A DNA stretch of 64,000 bases from Gordonia hongkongensis (GCF_023078355.1 NZ_CP095552.1:4464001-4528000), one strand, 5' to 3'; counted from the first letter of the stretch, positions 11,601-20,319 are shown. Translations and numbers: made by a program. The notes: generated from the letters alone by a model not told the origin.

Positions 11601-12952
11601 GCGATGGCCGCCGGGTCCGCCGAACGGTGGTCCTCCAGGTGGCTCACGGTCGGCGTGAAAGGCGGTGCCGGTGGTCCGCTCCGGCACCGAAACCGCTCCC
11701 ACTCCCCGTCGACGAACACCGAATCGTCGGGAACCGTTGGGCCACCGTCCAGTTCGCGCAGCGTGGCGGTGAGGTATCGGTCGAAACGTCGGGCGAGGGT
11801 GGCCAGCGCATCGGTGTCGACGACGGCGTCCGGGGCTTCCCAGGTCACCGCCCGGCGACCGTTCTGATCGGCGGGGTGCAGGGTCACCGCGACGTCGGAG
11901 ATCGGTCCGGTCCGCATCACCTCGAGTCCCCAGTGCAAGCCGTCGACAGCGGGCGGCCCGAAACCCGGCAAGAGGTTGACCACCGCACCGAAGCCGTTGA
12001 GCCCGTGCTGGTTCCGCAGCATGTCCTCGCGAGGGTAGCGCTGATGGCGCAGTGCCTCGATCAGGGCCGACGACACCGCGGAGAGGGCCTGCCCGGCGTC
12101 GCGGTCGCCGATTCCGTCGAGGCGCAGGGGCACGACGTTCGAGACAGGCTGCACCGCCCGGAGACGTGCCGCCGAGGTACGTGCCGCGACCGGGAGACTC
12201 AATCCCACGTCCGGGGCGTCGAGGAGCCGGGCGCACAGGCCCGCGAACGCGGTGACGAACTCGGCCGACGATGCGGTGCGCGGACTTCTCAGGGTTTCGG
12301 TGACGCGCGTGATCGACGACGTGAAATGCGGGATGGAACCGGCCAGCAGGGACGGCGCGAGGCCGTCGAGTCGTCGGGCCCAGTGTTGTTCGTCGGCCCC
12401 TCGGCGTCGCGAATCGCGGTACCTCTCCTCTTCGGCCTCGAGTTCGAGGTCGTCGGCGAGGCGCAGCTCGTCCGGCCGCGCCGTACCCGCGTAGACAGCG
12501 GCGATGTGCGCCATCACCCGCAGGACGCCGGCGCCGTCGGTGAGCACGTGGTGCACCCGCACGACCCACCGGTGGGAGTCGGGGGCGAGAACGTGCAGTT
12601 CGCTGCGGAACAACGGCAGTCCGAGGTCGGCACCGGCGGGGTCATCGAGGAAATCCTGGGCGCGCGAGTCGCTCGCAGCCGCCGGATCGGCACACCTGGA
12701 CAGGTCGACGCATTCCACCGGGTCCAGTCCGGAACCGGCTGAGTGCAGGGGGTGCGGATGACCGTCGGCCGGCGACCGATTCGGGCTCAGACGCACGTCG
12801 TACCAGCCGACGTGGTCGAGCACGGCACCGGCCGTGCGGTGGAGTCGTTCGGCATCGAGCGGGCCGCTCAGGGTCAGGCCGAACGCGACGACATGCGAGA
12901 CCTCGGGATGCAGCAGTTGCGAGAGCCACAGGCCGCGCCGGGTCACGGTCAT
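8699..12952 (-). CDS. Single-module non-ribosomal peptide synthetase (C-A-T-C)
   Basis: 1417 residues. Condensation domain at about 1-430 with active motif HHVLTDG (~132); adenylation domain ~440-900 with TSGSTGTPKGV (~579), NAYGPTEA and YRTGDL; carrier domain with the phosphopantetheine serine in EQGGDSLAV (~956); a second condensation domain ~1015-1417 with HHIAVDG (~1150). There is no thioesterase or reductase, so release must come from the last C domain or a partner. A hand alignment to the PheA pocket gives roughly D-T-V-I-I-G-A-C-S; I do not recognise a substrate. No MbtH-like protein, transporter or tailoring gene is adjacent. Product unknown. Confidence 0.88.
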   Translation of the reverse strand: MTVTRRGLWLSQLLHPEVSHVVAFGLTLSGPLDAERLHRTAGAVLDHVGWYDVRLSPNRSPADGHPHPLHSAGSGLDPVECVDLSRCADPAAASDSRAQDFLDDPAGADLGLPLFRSELHVLAPDSHRWVVRVHHVLTDGAGVLRVMAHIAAVYAGTARPDELRLADDLELEAEEERYRDSRRRGADEQHWARRLDGLAPSLLAGSIPHFTSSITRVTETLRSPRTASSAEFVTAFAGLCARLLDAPDVGLSLPVAARTSAARLRAVQPVSNVVPLRLDGIGDRDAGQALSAVSSALIEALRHQRYPREDMLRNQHGLNGFGAVVNLLPGFGPPAVDGLHWGLEVMRTGPISDVAVTLHPADQNGRRAVTWEAPDAVVDTDALATLARRFDRYLTATLRELDGGPTVPDDSVFVDGEWERFRCRSGPPAPPFTPTVSHLEDHRSADPAAIAIIDGEVSVSRREFARRVVRGTRLLLEAGVGAGDRVAVSIERSAASVVAFWSVLCAGGVWVPVGDPFAPDARTRDLLDRSGAKVGLCVPGAPHPGSIRWLDLEHDDPGSPIPDRWPGLERGPDDAAYLLFTSGSTGTPKGVIMPHRGLPALIAEIRQTYALAPGSRILHASSPTFDTGIVEMLCGVVGGATVVVAPRSAPGGDALAQLIRRHRVSHLIVTPSVLDTLPLDLAEDLVQVIIGGEPPSPRVVDRWSGRVRLRNAYGPTEARCSINISAPLLPGEAITVGPPMVGVDEAVLDRLGRPQPPGAIGTLHCAGPQLADGYLDDSASTAEAFVQSTFSAEEVMYRTGDLAQWTEAGEIRLLGRRDGQITLRGLRIELAEIDAALGRCTDVRSSATILRELPSGRTALVSFVVPQRTGTDVDAPGLRRAVAGVLPSYMVPALIIGIDALPRTGNGKLEVGKLVDHPLPGRRSVRGPVGSHETLLVRVVGEALGTDEVDLFAGFLEQGGDSLAVMRVVGSLIAAGHSEIGPDDVLTAPDLETLAERMVEPVRPDVTVRRPAAPADDRPLTSAERTVERAPGHPHGQLVRVGWVPPETGRPTAPELRELLRALADRHPALRSSYPDTPAGPVQRALAGGADAAVDVAVQVVSDPDPNPGRQILRAHAEQMSASLDVRVAPPFCVRILADADGGVMAAVAVFHHIAVDGHSLGTLAREADLLARGVNVPAVQPISPHAPRTDDDMDGRSWHQLLGESPAGSFTLDGLDPVSCAQSTAVRRRALVDADVYARFRAGASEQGMTPFEAFGRSVSEALARLTGQDRVMAATAASTRPAGAEDTVGDFVVAAVTPLDAREDVRGSVERTRRCIAAATGPMEDVLDVLGRPVVDGRLFPVPVLLGWTPTITRPSVGGHLYVFPPRTTRWMLQIEGSPTAQGELQVLVTGAASALTGPRVEQVLAEVVACLRER

Positions 12953-13096
12953 CGCGGATCGCCCACTGGGCCTCGTCGGGTGGAGCCGTGCCCGGAGATC
13001 ACGCCCCGACCGTAGGTGCGCCGAGTTGAACGGACGCTGAAATGCGAGGTCCGGCGGTCGACGACGACCGCCGTCCGCGGTGCATCTCCCGCGGCG

Positions 13097-14197
13097 TCAC
13101 GCGCCGAGCGCGCGGGCGAACATCGGCCAGGACTCATGCATCTGGTCCTCCCAGTACCCCCAGGAATGCGTACCGGTCGCCGGGAGCCGGACGACGGCCG
13201 GGATGCGCAGCGCGGCGAGGCGGTTTGCCATCGTCACCGTGCACGATCGTGCGGTCGCTTCGGCGAATCCGCCGGCCGCGACCTGTTCGGCGAGCTCCCC
13301 CACGTTGCCGGCGATCCGCCGGTCGGACAGATTGTCGTGCGCACCGGGCAATCCGGTCGCCGCACTGATCCACAGGGCAGGGGTGCGACGCCCGAACTTG
13401 TAGGCGTTGATCACCGGATCCTGGGCTGCCCACTGCGGGTCCCCGGGCGGGCCGTACATGTTGCTGGCGTCGGCGAGTCCGGGGACGAACGCCACGTTGC
13501 GCAACAGCAACTGCCCGGTGGGCGACGCGGTGTCGGCGCATCCCGAGTAGGAGCCCACCGCCCGGTAGAACCCCGGGTGGTTCTCGGCGATCCGGAGCAC
13601 GGCAGTACCCGCCATCGAGATCCCCGCGACCCCGCGCGAGCGTCCCGGGCCGGATCGTCCCCCGTGCGCGTTCTCGAAGGCGGCGGGCAGCTCCGAGGTC
13701 AGAAAGGTCTCCCACCGCAGGGGCCGTGACGTCTTCACGCCGAACCGGAAGTTCGCGGCCGGGTCGACGCGCCGCCAGTCGGCGTAGTAGCTCGCCGCGC
13801 CCCCGATCGGGGCCACGGTCCACACGTTCTTGTTCGCATAGAACGCGTTGGCGTCGGTGGCGTGCGTCCAGTCGTCGTTGTCCTCGCCACCGGACGATCC
13901 GCTGAGCAGGTACATCACCGGTGCGGCCTGGTTCCGGTTCGCGGGCGTCTGGACCAGCGACGGGACCTGGGTCTGCATCGACCGTGACCACACCGACACC
14001 ACGAGATTGCGGGGCGACACCCAGGTCTCCCGGTATGGCGCGCCGGCCGTCGCCTTGGCGTATGGGACACCGGTGAGGGTGTCCGCCGACGCAGATCCCG
14101 CGGAGGGCACGAGCACACCCGCCACGCCCATCACCATGGACAGGACGGCAACGCCGACGCCGACGCCGACGACCAGGACATTCGGCAAGCGAGACAT
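13097..14197 (-). CDS. Secreted antigen-85/mycolyltransferase-type esterase
   Basis: 366 residues from ATG 14197, which has a GAGGAG site; longer frames upstream lack one. A signal peptide (MSRLPNVLVVGVGVGVAVLS..., cleavage near ASA-D) precedes an alpha/beta-hydrolase with nucleophile motif GISMAG (~191-196) and a C-terminal THSWGYWEDQM in which the catalytic His lies in the HSWxYW signature of antigen 85. Such enzymes transfer mycolic acids to trehalose or arabinogalactan outside the membrane, which fits a mycolate-making organism. A plain secreted esterase is the alternative. It is divergent from the cupin gene. Confidence 0.85.
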   Translation of the reverse strand: MSRLPNVLVVGVGVGVAVLSMVMGVAGVLVPSAGSASADTLTGVPYAKATAGAPYRETWVSPRNLVVSVWSRSMQTQVPSLVQTPANRNQAAPVMYLLSGSSGGEDNDDWTHATDANAFYANKNVWTVAPIGGAASYYADWRRVDPAANFRFGVKTSRPLRWETFLTSELPAAFENAHGGRSGPGRSRGVAGISMAGTAVLRIAENHPGFYRAVGSYSGCADTASPTGQLLLRNVAFVPGLADASNMYGPPGDPQWAAQDPVINAYKFGRRTPALWISAATGLPGAHDNLSDRRIAGNVGELAEQVAAGGFAEATARSCTVTMANRLAALRIPAVVRLPATGTHSWGYWEDQMHESWPMFARALGA

Positions 14198-14361
14198 CGG
14201 CGGCTCCTCGAGTTCGTGCCGAACCATCACCGACCCGGTCCCGTCATCGTATGCACACCGCTCTGTACCCAGGACCGTTCGGGTCAATCGTCCAGGACTG
14301 TCGCACAACAGAATCGGACGAATCGGGTATGAGGTGCGTCGGCCCGACGTACGGTCGGACG

Positions 14362-14838
14362 ATGACACCACTCCTGCGCACCGCCGTCGCGACGCTCGCC
14401 GCCGCGGCCGCTCTCCTGACGCCGCTCGCGATGTCGTCGGGGACGGCGAATTCCACGCCTTCGTCCGGAGTCTCGGCGGTCAGCCTGGCCAAGGCGGATA
14501 TCCCGGCCGACCTCCTACCATTCGTGCCCGACGGCGTACACGTGGAGGTTCGGGAGATCACCATCGCCCCCGGCGGCACCACCGGGTGGCACTATCACGA
14601 CGGCCCGCTCTACGGACTGGTCCGGCAGGGCACCCTCACCCACCCCGGCTCCGACTGCAAGCCGGTGGTGTACCGGACCGGCGAGATCATCGCCGAACCC
14701 GGGGGCAAGGCGAACACCCACGAGGGAACCAATCTCGGGACCACCCCGGTCGTGCTGATCGTCCTGTACCTGATGCCGCTGAACAAGCCGCTGTCCCAGG
14801 ACGCACCCGCACCGCCGTGTGCGACGGCCACTTCCTGA
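14362..14838 (+). CDS. Secreted cupin-domain protein
   Basis: 158 residues from ATG 14362, placed so that the protein starts with a clear signal peptide (MTPLLRTAVATLAAAAALLT...). The mature part is one cupin barrel: GGTTGWHYHDGPLYGLVRQG carries the first metal motif and EPGGKANTHEGTN the second, with a hydrophobic C-terminal strand. Two Cys may form a disulfide in the exported protein. Function unknown. Divergent from the mycolyltransferase-like gene with about 165 bp between starts; it is followed by an intergenic hairpin repeat. Confidence 0.72.
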   Translation: MTPLLRTAVATLAAAAALLTPLAMSSGTANSTPSSGVSAVSLAKADIPADLLPFVPDGVHVEVREITIAPGGTTGWHYHDGPLYGLVRQGTLTHPGSDCKPVVYRTGEIIAEPGGKANTHEGTNLGTTPVVLIVLYLMPLNKPLSQDAPAPPCATATS

Positions 14839-14887
14839 CGGCGGGCGAGCCAGCCCCTGCTTGCTGATCCGAAAGAAGCGACCCCAT

Positions 14888-14990
14888 TGCTCCCTGAGGA
14901 GTGAGGAGCGATAGCGACGAGCCACGAAGGGCCTGGTGAGACACGTTGCGAAGCCCTTCGTGGCTCGCTTCGCTCGCACCTCAGGGAGCA
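14888..14990. repeat. Long hairpin intergenic repeat (copy 1)
   Basis: Outer arms (TGCTCCCTGAG at 14888-14898, CTCAGGGAGCA at 14980-14990) enclose a perfect 15-bp inner stem (14918-14932 with 14953-14967) and a 20-base loop. The same sequence family recurs at 31.5, 33.2, 41.1, 44.9 and 47.2 kb. It fills most of the gap between the convergent cupin and amidohydrolase genes. Confidence 0.85.
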
Positions 14991-15043
14991 GAGGGAGGCC
15001 GTCGCTGCACCCAACGGACCAGCGGTTCTGTGGTTCTCTCGGA

Positions 15044-16366
15044 TCAGGGAGCAGAACGCTGCCGCCAGTCGAGCAGTGTCCCGAGTTCGGCTGCGAGCGA
15101 ACGTGAATCAGCGGTCACGAGTTCTCCGTCGCGTACCACCCACCGGCCGGCGACCATGACGTCGCGGGGTCGCCGGCCCGGGCCGGCCCACAGCAGGCCG
15201 TCGACCGGGTCGGTGACCCCGGCGTCGAAAACATCGGAGCAGTCCCACACGCAGAGGTCGGCGGCAGCACCGGGCCGCAGGTGCCCCAGCTCGGTGCGGC
15301 CGAGACCGCCCGCCGAACCCTCGGATGCCATCGCGAGAACCGCACGGGCGGTGACCGGTTCACCGATCAATCCCGAGACCTGAATGGCCAGTCGGGCATC
15401 GGCGAGCAGGTGCCCGGCGTCGTTGCTCCCGCCGCCGCTGGTGCCGAGTCCCACCCGCACACCTGCGGACATGAGCGCCGCGACCCGCGCGACGCCCCAT
15501 CCCATCGGCACGTCGCACCCGGGCGCGTGGGTCGCAGACGCTCCCGATCGCGCGACCAGAGCCACTTCGTCGTCGGTGATCTCGCACAGATGCGCCAGCG
15601 TGACGTCGTCGGCGAGCCAACCCCACTCGTCGAGCAACTCGAGGGGACGCCGCCCATATCGTTCCGCGGCGACCTGCACATCGACCTGCTCGTTCGCCTG
15701 CGTACGACGACGCAGGCCGAGTCGGGATGCGACCTCGCCGAGCGTCGCGAAGGTCTCCGGCCCGTCGCTGTGCACGCCGGACGGGCCGACGGCCAGCTGC
15801 AGCATCCCGTCCGCGCTCGTGCCGGTTGCCCCCGCACCCAGATGGGTTCGGTGGATGTCCTCGACCGATGTGGCTGCGGCTTGCGGGTCGTCGCGAGCAG
15901 TGCCCCGGACGAAGACCAATCGCGCACCGACCCGTGCGGCGGCATCGATGGTCCCGCCGGCCAACGCGACCGGGTCCTGACCACCGGGCCAGGTCAGATG
16001 ATGGTCGGCGACCGTGGTCACACCGCACAGCAGGGATTCCGCGAGCCCGGCAGCCGCTGCCGCGGCGACGAGCTCGGGGTCGACACCGACCGATGAATAG
16101 CGTTGCGCCATCAGGCCGAGCCACTGCGGCATCGGTACCGACCGGCTCTCCGGACGCGACCGGAACGCGGTCTGCAGCAGATGGTGGTGCGCGTTCACGA
16201 GACCGGGCGTGACGACGCACCCCGAGACGTCGACGACCTCGTCCGCGGCGGCCCGGCCGCCGACCGCGGCCCCGATCCGCCGGTCGTCGACCACGACCGG
16301 ATCGCGCGTGACCATCGACGCGTCACGTAGGACCGCCACGGCGCCGGTGAGCACCGTGACCGTCAC
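15044..16366 (-). CDS. Amidohydrolase (ATZ/TRZ, 8-oxoguanine deaminase-like) missing metal ligands
   Basis: 440 residues. The fold is that of ATZ/TRZ-type deaminases: VVTPGLVNAHHHLLQT gives the HxH pair, HLCEITDDEVALVA the next His, and the C-terminal strand region closes the barrel. But the usual HTHxAE reads RTQANEQ (His to Gln) and the metal-binding Asp of G-V-D-G-x-x-S-N-D reads GTSGGGSND (Asp to Ser). Two of the usual metal ligands are therefore absent. GTG 16366 is chosen because it overlaps the stop of the reductase gene (GTGA). It may use a different metal geometry, be a binding protein, or be inactive. Confidence 0.8.
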   Translation of the reverse strand: MTVTVLTGAVAVLRDASMVTRDPVVVDDRRIGAAVGGRAAADEVVDVSGCVVTPGLVNAHHHLLQTAFRSRPESRSVPMPQWLGLMAQRYSSVGVDPELVAAAAAAGLAESLLCGVTTVADHHLTWPGGQDPVALAGGTIDAAARVGARLVFVRGTARDDPQAAATSVEDIHRTHLGAGATGTSADGMLQLAVGPSGVHSDGPETFATLGEVASRLGLRRRTQANEQVDVQVAAERYGRRPLELLDEWGWLADDVTLAHLCEITDDEVALVARSGASATHAPGCDVPMGWGVARVAALMSAGVRVGLGTSGGGSNDAGHLLADARLAIQVSGLIGEPVTARAVLAMASEGSAGGLGRTELGHLRPGAAADLCVWDCSDVFDAGVTDPVDGLLWAGPGRRPRDVMVAGRWVVRDGELVTADSRSLAAELGTLLDWRQRSAP

Positions 16367-17328
16367 AGCTCGAGCACCAGACGACCGCTCGTACACCGCG
16401 ACACGCAGATCATCATCGATTCGTTCTCGGACCGCTCCTCCGGCGACAGGATCGAGTCGCGGTGGTCCACCTCGCCGCTGACCACCCCCGTCTCACAGGT
16501 TCCGCAGACACCTTCGCGGCACGACGACGGCGCCACCACCCCACGTCCGTCCAAGACGTCGAGGATGGTGCGATCCTGCGGCACCGTCACCGTCACGCCC
16601 GAGAAGGCAAGGGAGAGTTCGAACTCCGCGTCAGCCGCGGACTGCGTCGTCGTGGCGGTAAACTTCTCGGCGAACGAATCCACGGCCGGTTGCGGCTCAC
16701 ACACTTGCGCAACGGCTTCCAGCATCGACGGCGGTCCGCAGGTGTACACGGCGGTGCCGCGGGCGAGCCCGGCCAGGACGCCACCGAGATCCAGGCGCCC
16801 CGAGTGGGCCGACTCGTGAATCGTGACCAGTCCGGGGTACCTGGGTTCGATCTCGTCGACGAAGGCCATCTCCGCCCGGGACCGTCCGACGTAGACGAGC
16901 CGCCACGGCCGCCCGGTACGGCGGGCCTCGTCGACGAGGGCGAGGACGGGGGTGATGCCGATACCACCGGCCACGAACACATAACCGAGTGCACGTGTCA
17001 GCGCGAAGTGATTGCGCGGCGGGCTGATCCACACCTCGCCGCCCACCTGGATGTCGTCGTGCACGGAGTCCGAACCGCCCCGGCTGTCGATCCGCCGCTC
17101 GACGGCGATCCGGTACGTACTCGTGTCGTCAGGGAAGGAACACAACGAGTACTGTCTGACCGGGCCGGCCGGTGTGTGCAGATCGACGTGCGATCCAGCG
17201 GTCCACGACGGCAGCGCGGCGACACCGACCGGCGCGAGGACGAATTCGTCCACCCGACGGGCGAGCCGGCGCCGTGACACCACACGGACACGCAGTCCAT
17301 CTCGAAGGTCGTTCGCTGACACAGACAT
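16363..17328 (-). CDS. Phthalate-dioxygenase-type (VanB/PDR) reductase
   Basis: 321 residues from ATG 17328, with AGGAG upstream. Order: FMN-binding barrel (RQYSLCS), NAD-binding domain (FVAGGIGITPVLAL, YTCGPPSMLEA), then a C-terminal plant-type [2Fe-2S] ferredoxin domain with CREGVCGTC and a final SRC cysteine. This is the electron-transfer partner of class IA Rieske oxygenases, passing electrons from NADH. No Rieske oxygenase gene lies in the cluster, so its partner is elsewhere or it serves another enzyme here. Translationally coupled to the amidohydrolase and 17 bp from the XRE-cupin gene. Confidence 0.9.
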   Translation of the reverse strand: MSVSANDLRDGLRVRVVSRRRLARRVDEFVLAPVGVAALPSWTAGSHVDLHTPAGPVRQYSLCSFPDDTSTYRIAVERRIDSRGGSDSVHDDIQVGGEVWISPPRNHFALTRALGYVFVAGGIGITPVLALVDEARRTGRPWRLVYVGRSRAEMAFVDEIEPRYPGLVTIHESAHSGRLDLGGVLAGLARGTAVYTCGPPSMLEAVAQVCEPQPAVDSFAEKFTATTTQSAADAEFELSLAFSGVTVTVPQDRTILDVLDGRGVVAPSSCREGVCGTCETGVVSGEVDHRDSILSPEERSENESMMICVSRCTSGRLVLEL

Positions 17329-17345
17329 CGGAGATCTCCTAGGTA

Positions 17346-18005
17346 TTACGATCTCCGCCGGGATTCCCAGCCACGGGAACCACCCCCACCGTCGCGGATC
17401 TCCGACACCTGCGTTGACGCCTGGACAACGACGAGCCGAGCGGCCTCGGAACCGGTGAGCCGCCACCGGTGGGGAATGCCGCCAGCGTAGTAAAGGCTGT
17501 CGCCTCTTCGCAATTCGAGGAGACTTCCGTCGCCGAGGTCGACCTCGACCTCGCCGTCGACGACATGCAACCACTCGTCCTGCTCGTGCTGGAAGTACTC
17601 GCCGTAGTCCCGCCGGTTCAACAACTGCTCCTGGGGGAAGAACGCGGCGTCCCCTCGAACGAGCAACCGGGCGTATCCGGCGTTGTCGCCGGCCTGCGGA
17701 AGGACCGCGCCCTCGCCGGCACGCACCAGTTGCGTCCCGACGGGTGCCGGAGACGGTGCCCCCGCCACGTGCGCAGGGTCCGCGGCCAGCATCAGACTGA
17801 CCTGGGTGGTGTCCAGCGCCCTGGCGATCCGTTCCAGGGTCGTCATGCTCGGACGCGCGTATCCGCGCTCGAGCTGCGACAAGAACGGATGCGAGATACC
17901 GGCCTGCGCAGCCAGATTCGTCAACGTGAGGCCATGCTGCTTACGTCGTCGGCGGATCTCGGCACCCAGCGACACCTGCGCGACGTCCGGCTCGTCGAGC
18001 GCCAT
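17346..18005 (-). CDS. XRE-family regulator with cupin sensor domain
   Basis: N-terminal helix-turn-helix (GAEIRRRRKQHGLTLTNLAAQAGISHPFLSQLERG) followed by a C-terminal cupin (EWLHVVDGEVEVDLGDG...GDSLYYAGGIPHRW). Such proteins control adjacent catabolic genes in response to a small ligand. It sits at the divergence point of two gene arms, with the reductase and amidohydrolase behind it and the transporter/amidohydrolase arm opposite, so it is the likely local regulator. ATG 18005 is chosen with AGGAAGG 11 bp upstream; GTG 18014 is an alternative. Confidence 0.88.
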   Translation of the reverse strand: MALDEPDVAQVSLGAEIRRRRKQHGLTLTNLAAQAGISHPFLSQLERGYARPSMTTLERIARALDTTQVSLMLAADPAHVAGAPSPAPVGTQLVRAGEGAVLPQAGDNAGYARLLVRGDAAFFPQEQLLNRRDYGEYFQHEQDEWLHVVDGEVEVDLGDGSLLELRRGDSLYYAGGIPHRWRLTGSEAARLVVVQASTQVSEIRDGGGGSRGWESRRRS

Positions 18006-18094
18006 GTGGCTCACACCCTTCCTGCAGAACCGATGGTTACACGCCCGCAGCGCTGGTTAACGTCGTGGCAACAGCGCATTCCTATATTCGGACG

Positions 18095-18111
18095 TGTTGA
18101 CGTGATCAACA
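18095..18111. promoter_or_regulatory. Candidate operator for the XRE-cupin regulator
   Basis: Inverted repeat TGTTGA-N5-TCAACA between the divergent XRE-cupin and amidohydrolase genes. Binding by the XRE protein is inference from position and symmetry. Confidence 0.4.
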
Positions 18112-18217
18112 AGTATCACGAACCGCCCCACCCCCGCCGACCCCAGCCACAGCGGGACCACCGACCCAGTCGTGCACCGTCGCACGTCATTTCGATGTCC
18201 TCGAGGAAGTGTCATCA

Positions 18218-19549
18218 ATGCCGACTCCGCAGACAGCGCCCGTGCCGGGCATCACCGGTTCACTGGCCGACGGGTCAGTGGTCGATGTCGAGCTGTCCGC
18301 CGACGCCGACGGTATCCACCGCGTCCGCGCCGTCTCACCGTTCTCTCCCGATGCCCCGCATCCCGCCGAATGGTTGGATCTCCGCGACCACCTGCTGCTC
18401 CCACCCGCCGCCGAACCCCATGCCCACCTGGACAAGGCCCTGTCGTGGCCGGAGTTGTCACCGCCGAGCGGCGACCTCAACGCCGCGATCGCCTCCTGGC
18501 GGGCCGGCAGTGTCTCCCTCGATGAGCAGTCCTTCCGGACGCGCGCTCTCCGGGCGACCTCGTCCATGCTGCGCAACGGCATCACCGCGGTGCGCACCCA
18601 CGCCGACGTGCTCTCGCACGACGACCCACTGCGAGCCGTCCGCGTGCTCACCGAGGTCCGAGAGCACCTGCGCGGACTGATGGACATCCAGGTCGCGGTC
18701 CTGGCGAGCCCACTCACGCCCACCGCGCACATCGAGGCCGCGCTCGACGCCGGCGTCGACCTCGTCGGCGGGGCCCCGCACATCGCCGACGACCCGCTCG
18801 CCGAGCTCACGAGACTGCTCGACCTCGCCGAAGCGCGCGGTATCGGCGCCGACCTGCACGTCGATGAATTCCTCGACGGCGACCACCTGACCATCGAGGC
18901 CTTCGCCGACCGCGTCGCCGACTGGCCCGACGACCGGATACGCACGGCCGGCCACTGTTGCCGCCTCGACACCCTGGCCGCCGACGATCTGCAACGGGTC
19001 GCGCGGGCGCTCGCCCGGGCCCGTGTCTCGGTCGTCGCACTGCCGGTGACGAACCTGTACCTCCAGGGCCGATCCGGACCGTCCGCGGGGCGACGAGGCA
19101 TCACGCCGATCGACGTGCTGCGCGACCACGGCGTCCGCGTCGCCGGCGGTGCGGACAACATCCGCGACCCGTTCAACCCCGTGGGCCGGGCCGACCCCCT
19201 CGAGACCGCCGCCCTGCTGATCACCGCGGCGCATCAGAACCCGGACACCGCAACGGATCTGGTCACCTCCGAGGCACGTGCCGTGCTCGGACTGGAGCCC
19301 GCGGGCCCCGTCGTCGGAGCCCGCGCCGACCTCGTCGCCATCCGCGGCGCCGATCTCGCCGAGGTCATCGCCACCGCGCCGGCCGACCGGGTCGTGATCG
19401 TGAACGGAGCCCCGGTCGCACGCACCGAGTCCACGACCTGGACGGCGTTCCCGGTCGCGTTCACGTCCCCGGCAGCAGCATCGCCGGCCGGAATGTCCTC
19501 AGCCGCAGCATCACCGCTGGGCCTGTCCCCCGTCGGCATGGAGAGATGA
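18218..19549 (+). CDS. Cytosine-deaminase-like amidohydrolase
   Basis: 443 residues from ATG 18218 (GAGGAA upstream; a GTG at 18209 lies too close to that site). Metal and catalytic residues appear intact: EPHAHLDKA (HxH), DLHVDEFLDGDH (His and Glu), AGHCC (His) and GGADNIRDPF (Asp). This is the cytosine deaminase/isoguanine deaminase branch, which hydrolyses exocyclic amines or ring amides. The C-terminal 35 residues are a low-complexity Ala/Ser/Pro tail (SPAAASPAGMSSAAASPLG). It heads a run of eight same-strand genes and its stop overlaps the ABC ATPase start by one base. Confidence 0.87.
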   Translation: MPTPQTAPVPGITGSLADGSVVDVELSADADGIHRVRAVSPFSPDAPHPAEWLDLRDHLLLPPAAEPHAHLDKALSWPELSPPSGDLNAAIASWRAGSVSLDEQSFRTRALRATSSMLRNGITAVRTHADVLSHDDPLRAVRVLTEVREHLRGLMDIQVAVLASPLTPTAHIEAALDAGVDLVGGAPHIADDPLAELTRLLDLAEARGIGADLHVDEFLDGDHLTIEAFADRVADWPDDRIRTAGHCCRLDTLAADDLQRVARALARARVSVVALPVTNLYLQGRSGPSAGRRGITPIDVLRDHGVRVAGGADNIRDPFNPVGRADPLETAALLITAAHQNPDTATDLVTSEARAVLGLEPAGPVVGARADLVAIRGADLAEVIATAPADRVVIVNGAPVARTESTTWTAFPVAFTSPAAASPAGMSSAAASPLGLSPVGMER

Positions 19550-20319
19550 TGAGTTCACCAGCAACGACCCCCAGACCGGCACTCGGTCACCCGCTCGTCG
19601 GCTTCGAACACGTGGAGCTCACCTATCCGGACGGCACTCACGCCCTCCGCGACGTGAACCTGACCGTGCGGGAGGGCGAGTTCGTCAGCGTCGTGGGCCC
19701 ATCGGGTTGCGGCAAGTCGACCCTCCTGAGGTTGTCGTCGGGACTGGAGACGATCACCGACGGTTACCTGCAGAGCGGTGCCGAACGGATCGGTTACGTG
19801 TTCCAGGACGCCACCCTGCTCCCGTGGCGGACCGTGGCCGACAACGTCGCACTGCTCGGTGAACTCGACGGTGCACCGAAAACCGAACGGCGCGAAAGAG
19901 TTCGCGCGGCGCTGGAGACGGTCGGACTGACCGGGTTCGACAAGCACCTGCCGCACATGTTGTCCGGCGGCATGCGGATGCGGGTGTCGCTGGCCCGCTC
20001 GCTGACGCTCGATCCCGACCTGTTCCTGTTCGACGAGCCGTTCGCCGCACTCGACGAACTGACCCGCGAACGGCTCGGCACCGACCTGACCGAGCTGTTC
20101 GCCGTCAAACGCTTTGCCGGCCTGTTCATCACCCACTCGGTCGCCGAGGCGGCGTTCCTGTCCACTCGTGTCCTGGTGATGTCGGGACGGCCGGGAACCA
20201 TCGTCGACGAGATCGAGGTCCCCTTCGACTATCCCCGGTCGCCCGACCTGCGTTTCGAGCCGGAGTTCGGCACGATCGCCGGCCGGATCTCCCGCGCACT
20301 CCGAGAGGCACATTCATGA
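19549..20319 (+). CDS. ABC importer ATPase (NitT/TauT type)
   Basis: 256 residues with Walker A GPSGCGKST, Q-loop VFQDATLLPW, signature LSGGMRMRVSLARSL and Walker B LFLFDEPFAALDE. It belongs to the SsuB/TauB/ThiZ subfamily, which powers uptake of sulfonates, nitrate or pyrimidines. The double ATG at 19546/19549 lets either start; 19549 gives better spacing from GGAGAG. It overlaps the permease start by 4 bp (ATGA), so the pair is translationally coupled. Confidence 0.93.
   Translation: MSSPATTPRPALGHPLVGFEHVELTYPDGTHALRDVNLTVREGEFVSVVGPSGCGKSTLLRLSSGLETITDGYLQSGAERIGYVFQDATLLPWRTVADNVALLGELDGAPKTERRERVRAALETVGLTGFDKHLPHMLSGGMRMRVSLARSLTLDPDLFLFDEPFAALDELTRERLGTDLTELFAVKRFAGLFITHSVAEAAFLSTRVLVMSGRPGTIVDEIEVPFDYPRSPDLRFEPEFGTIAGRISRALREAHS

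Noticed and set aside
11168..12742. 524-codon plus-strand open frame inside the peptide synthetase gene
   Set aside because: Antisense shadow of a clear C-A-T-C protein; composition is Arg/Gly/His-rich without any recognisable domain.
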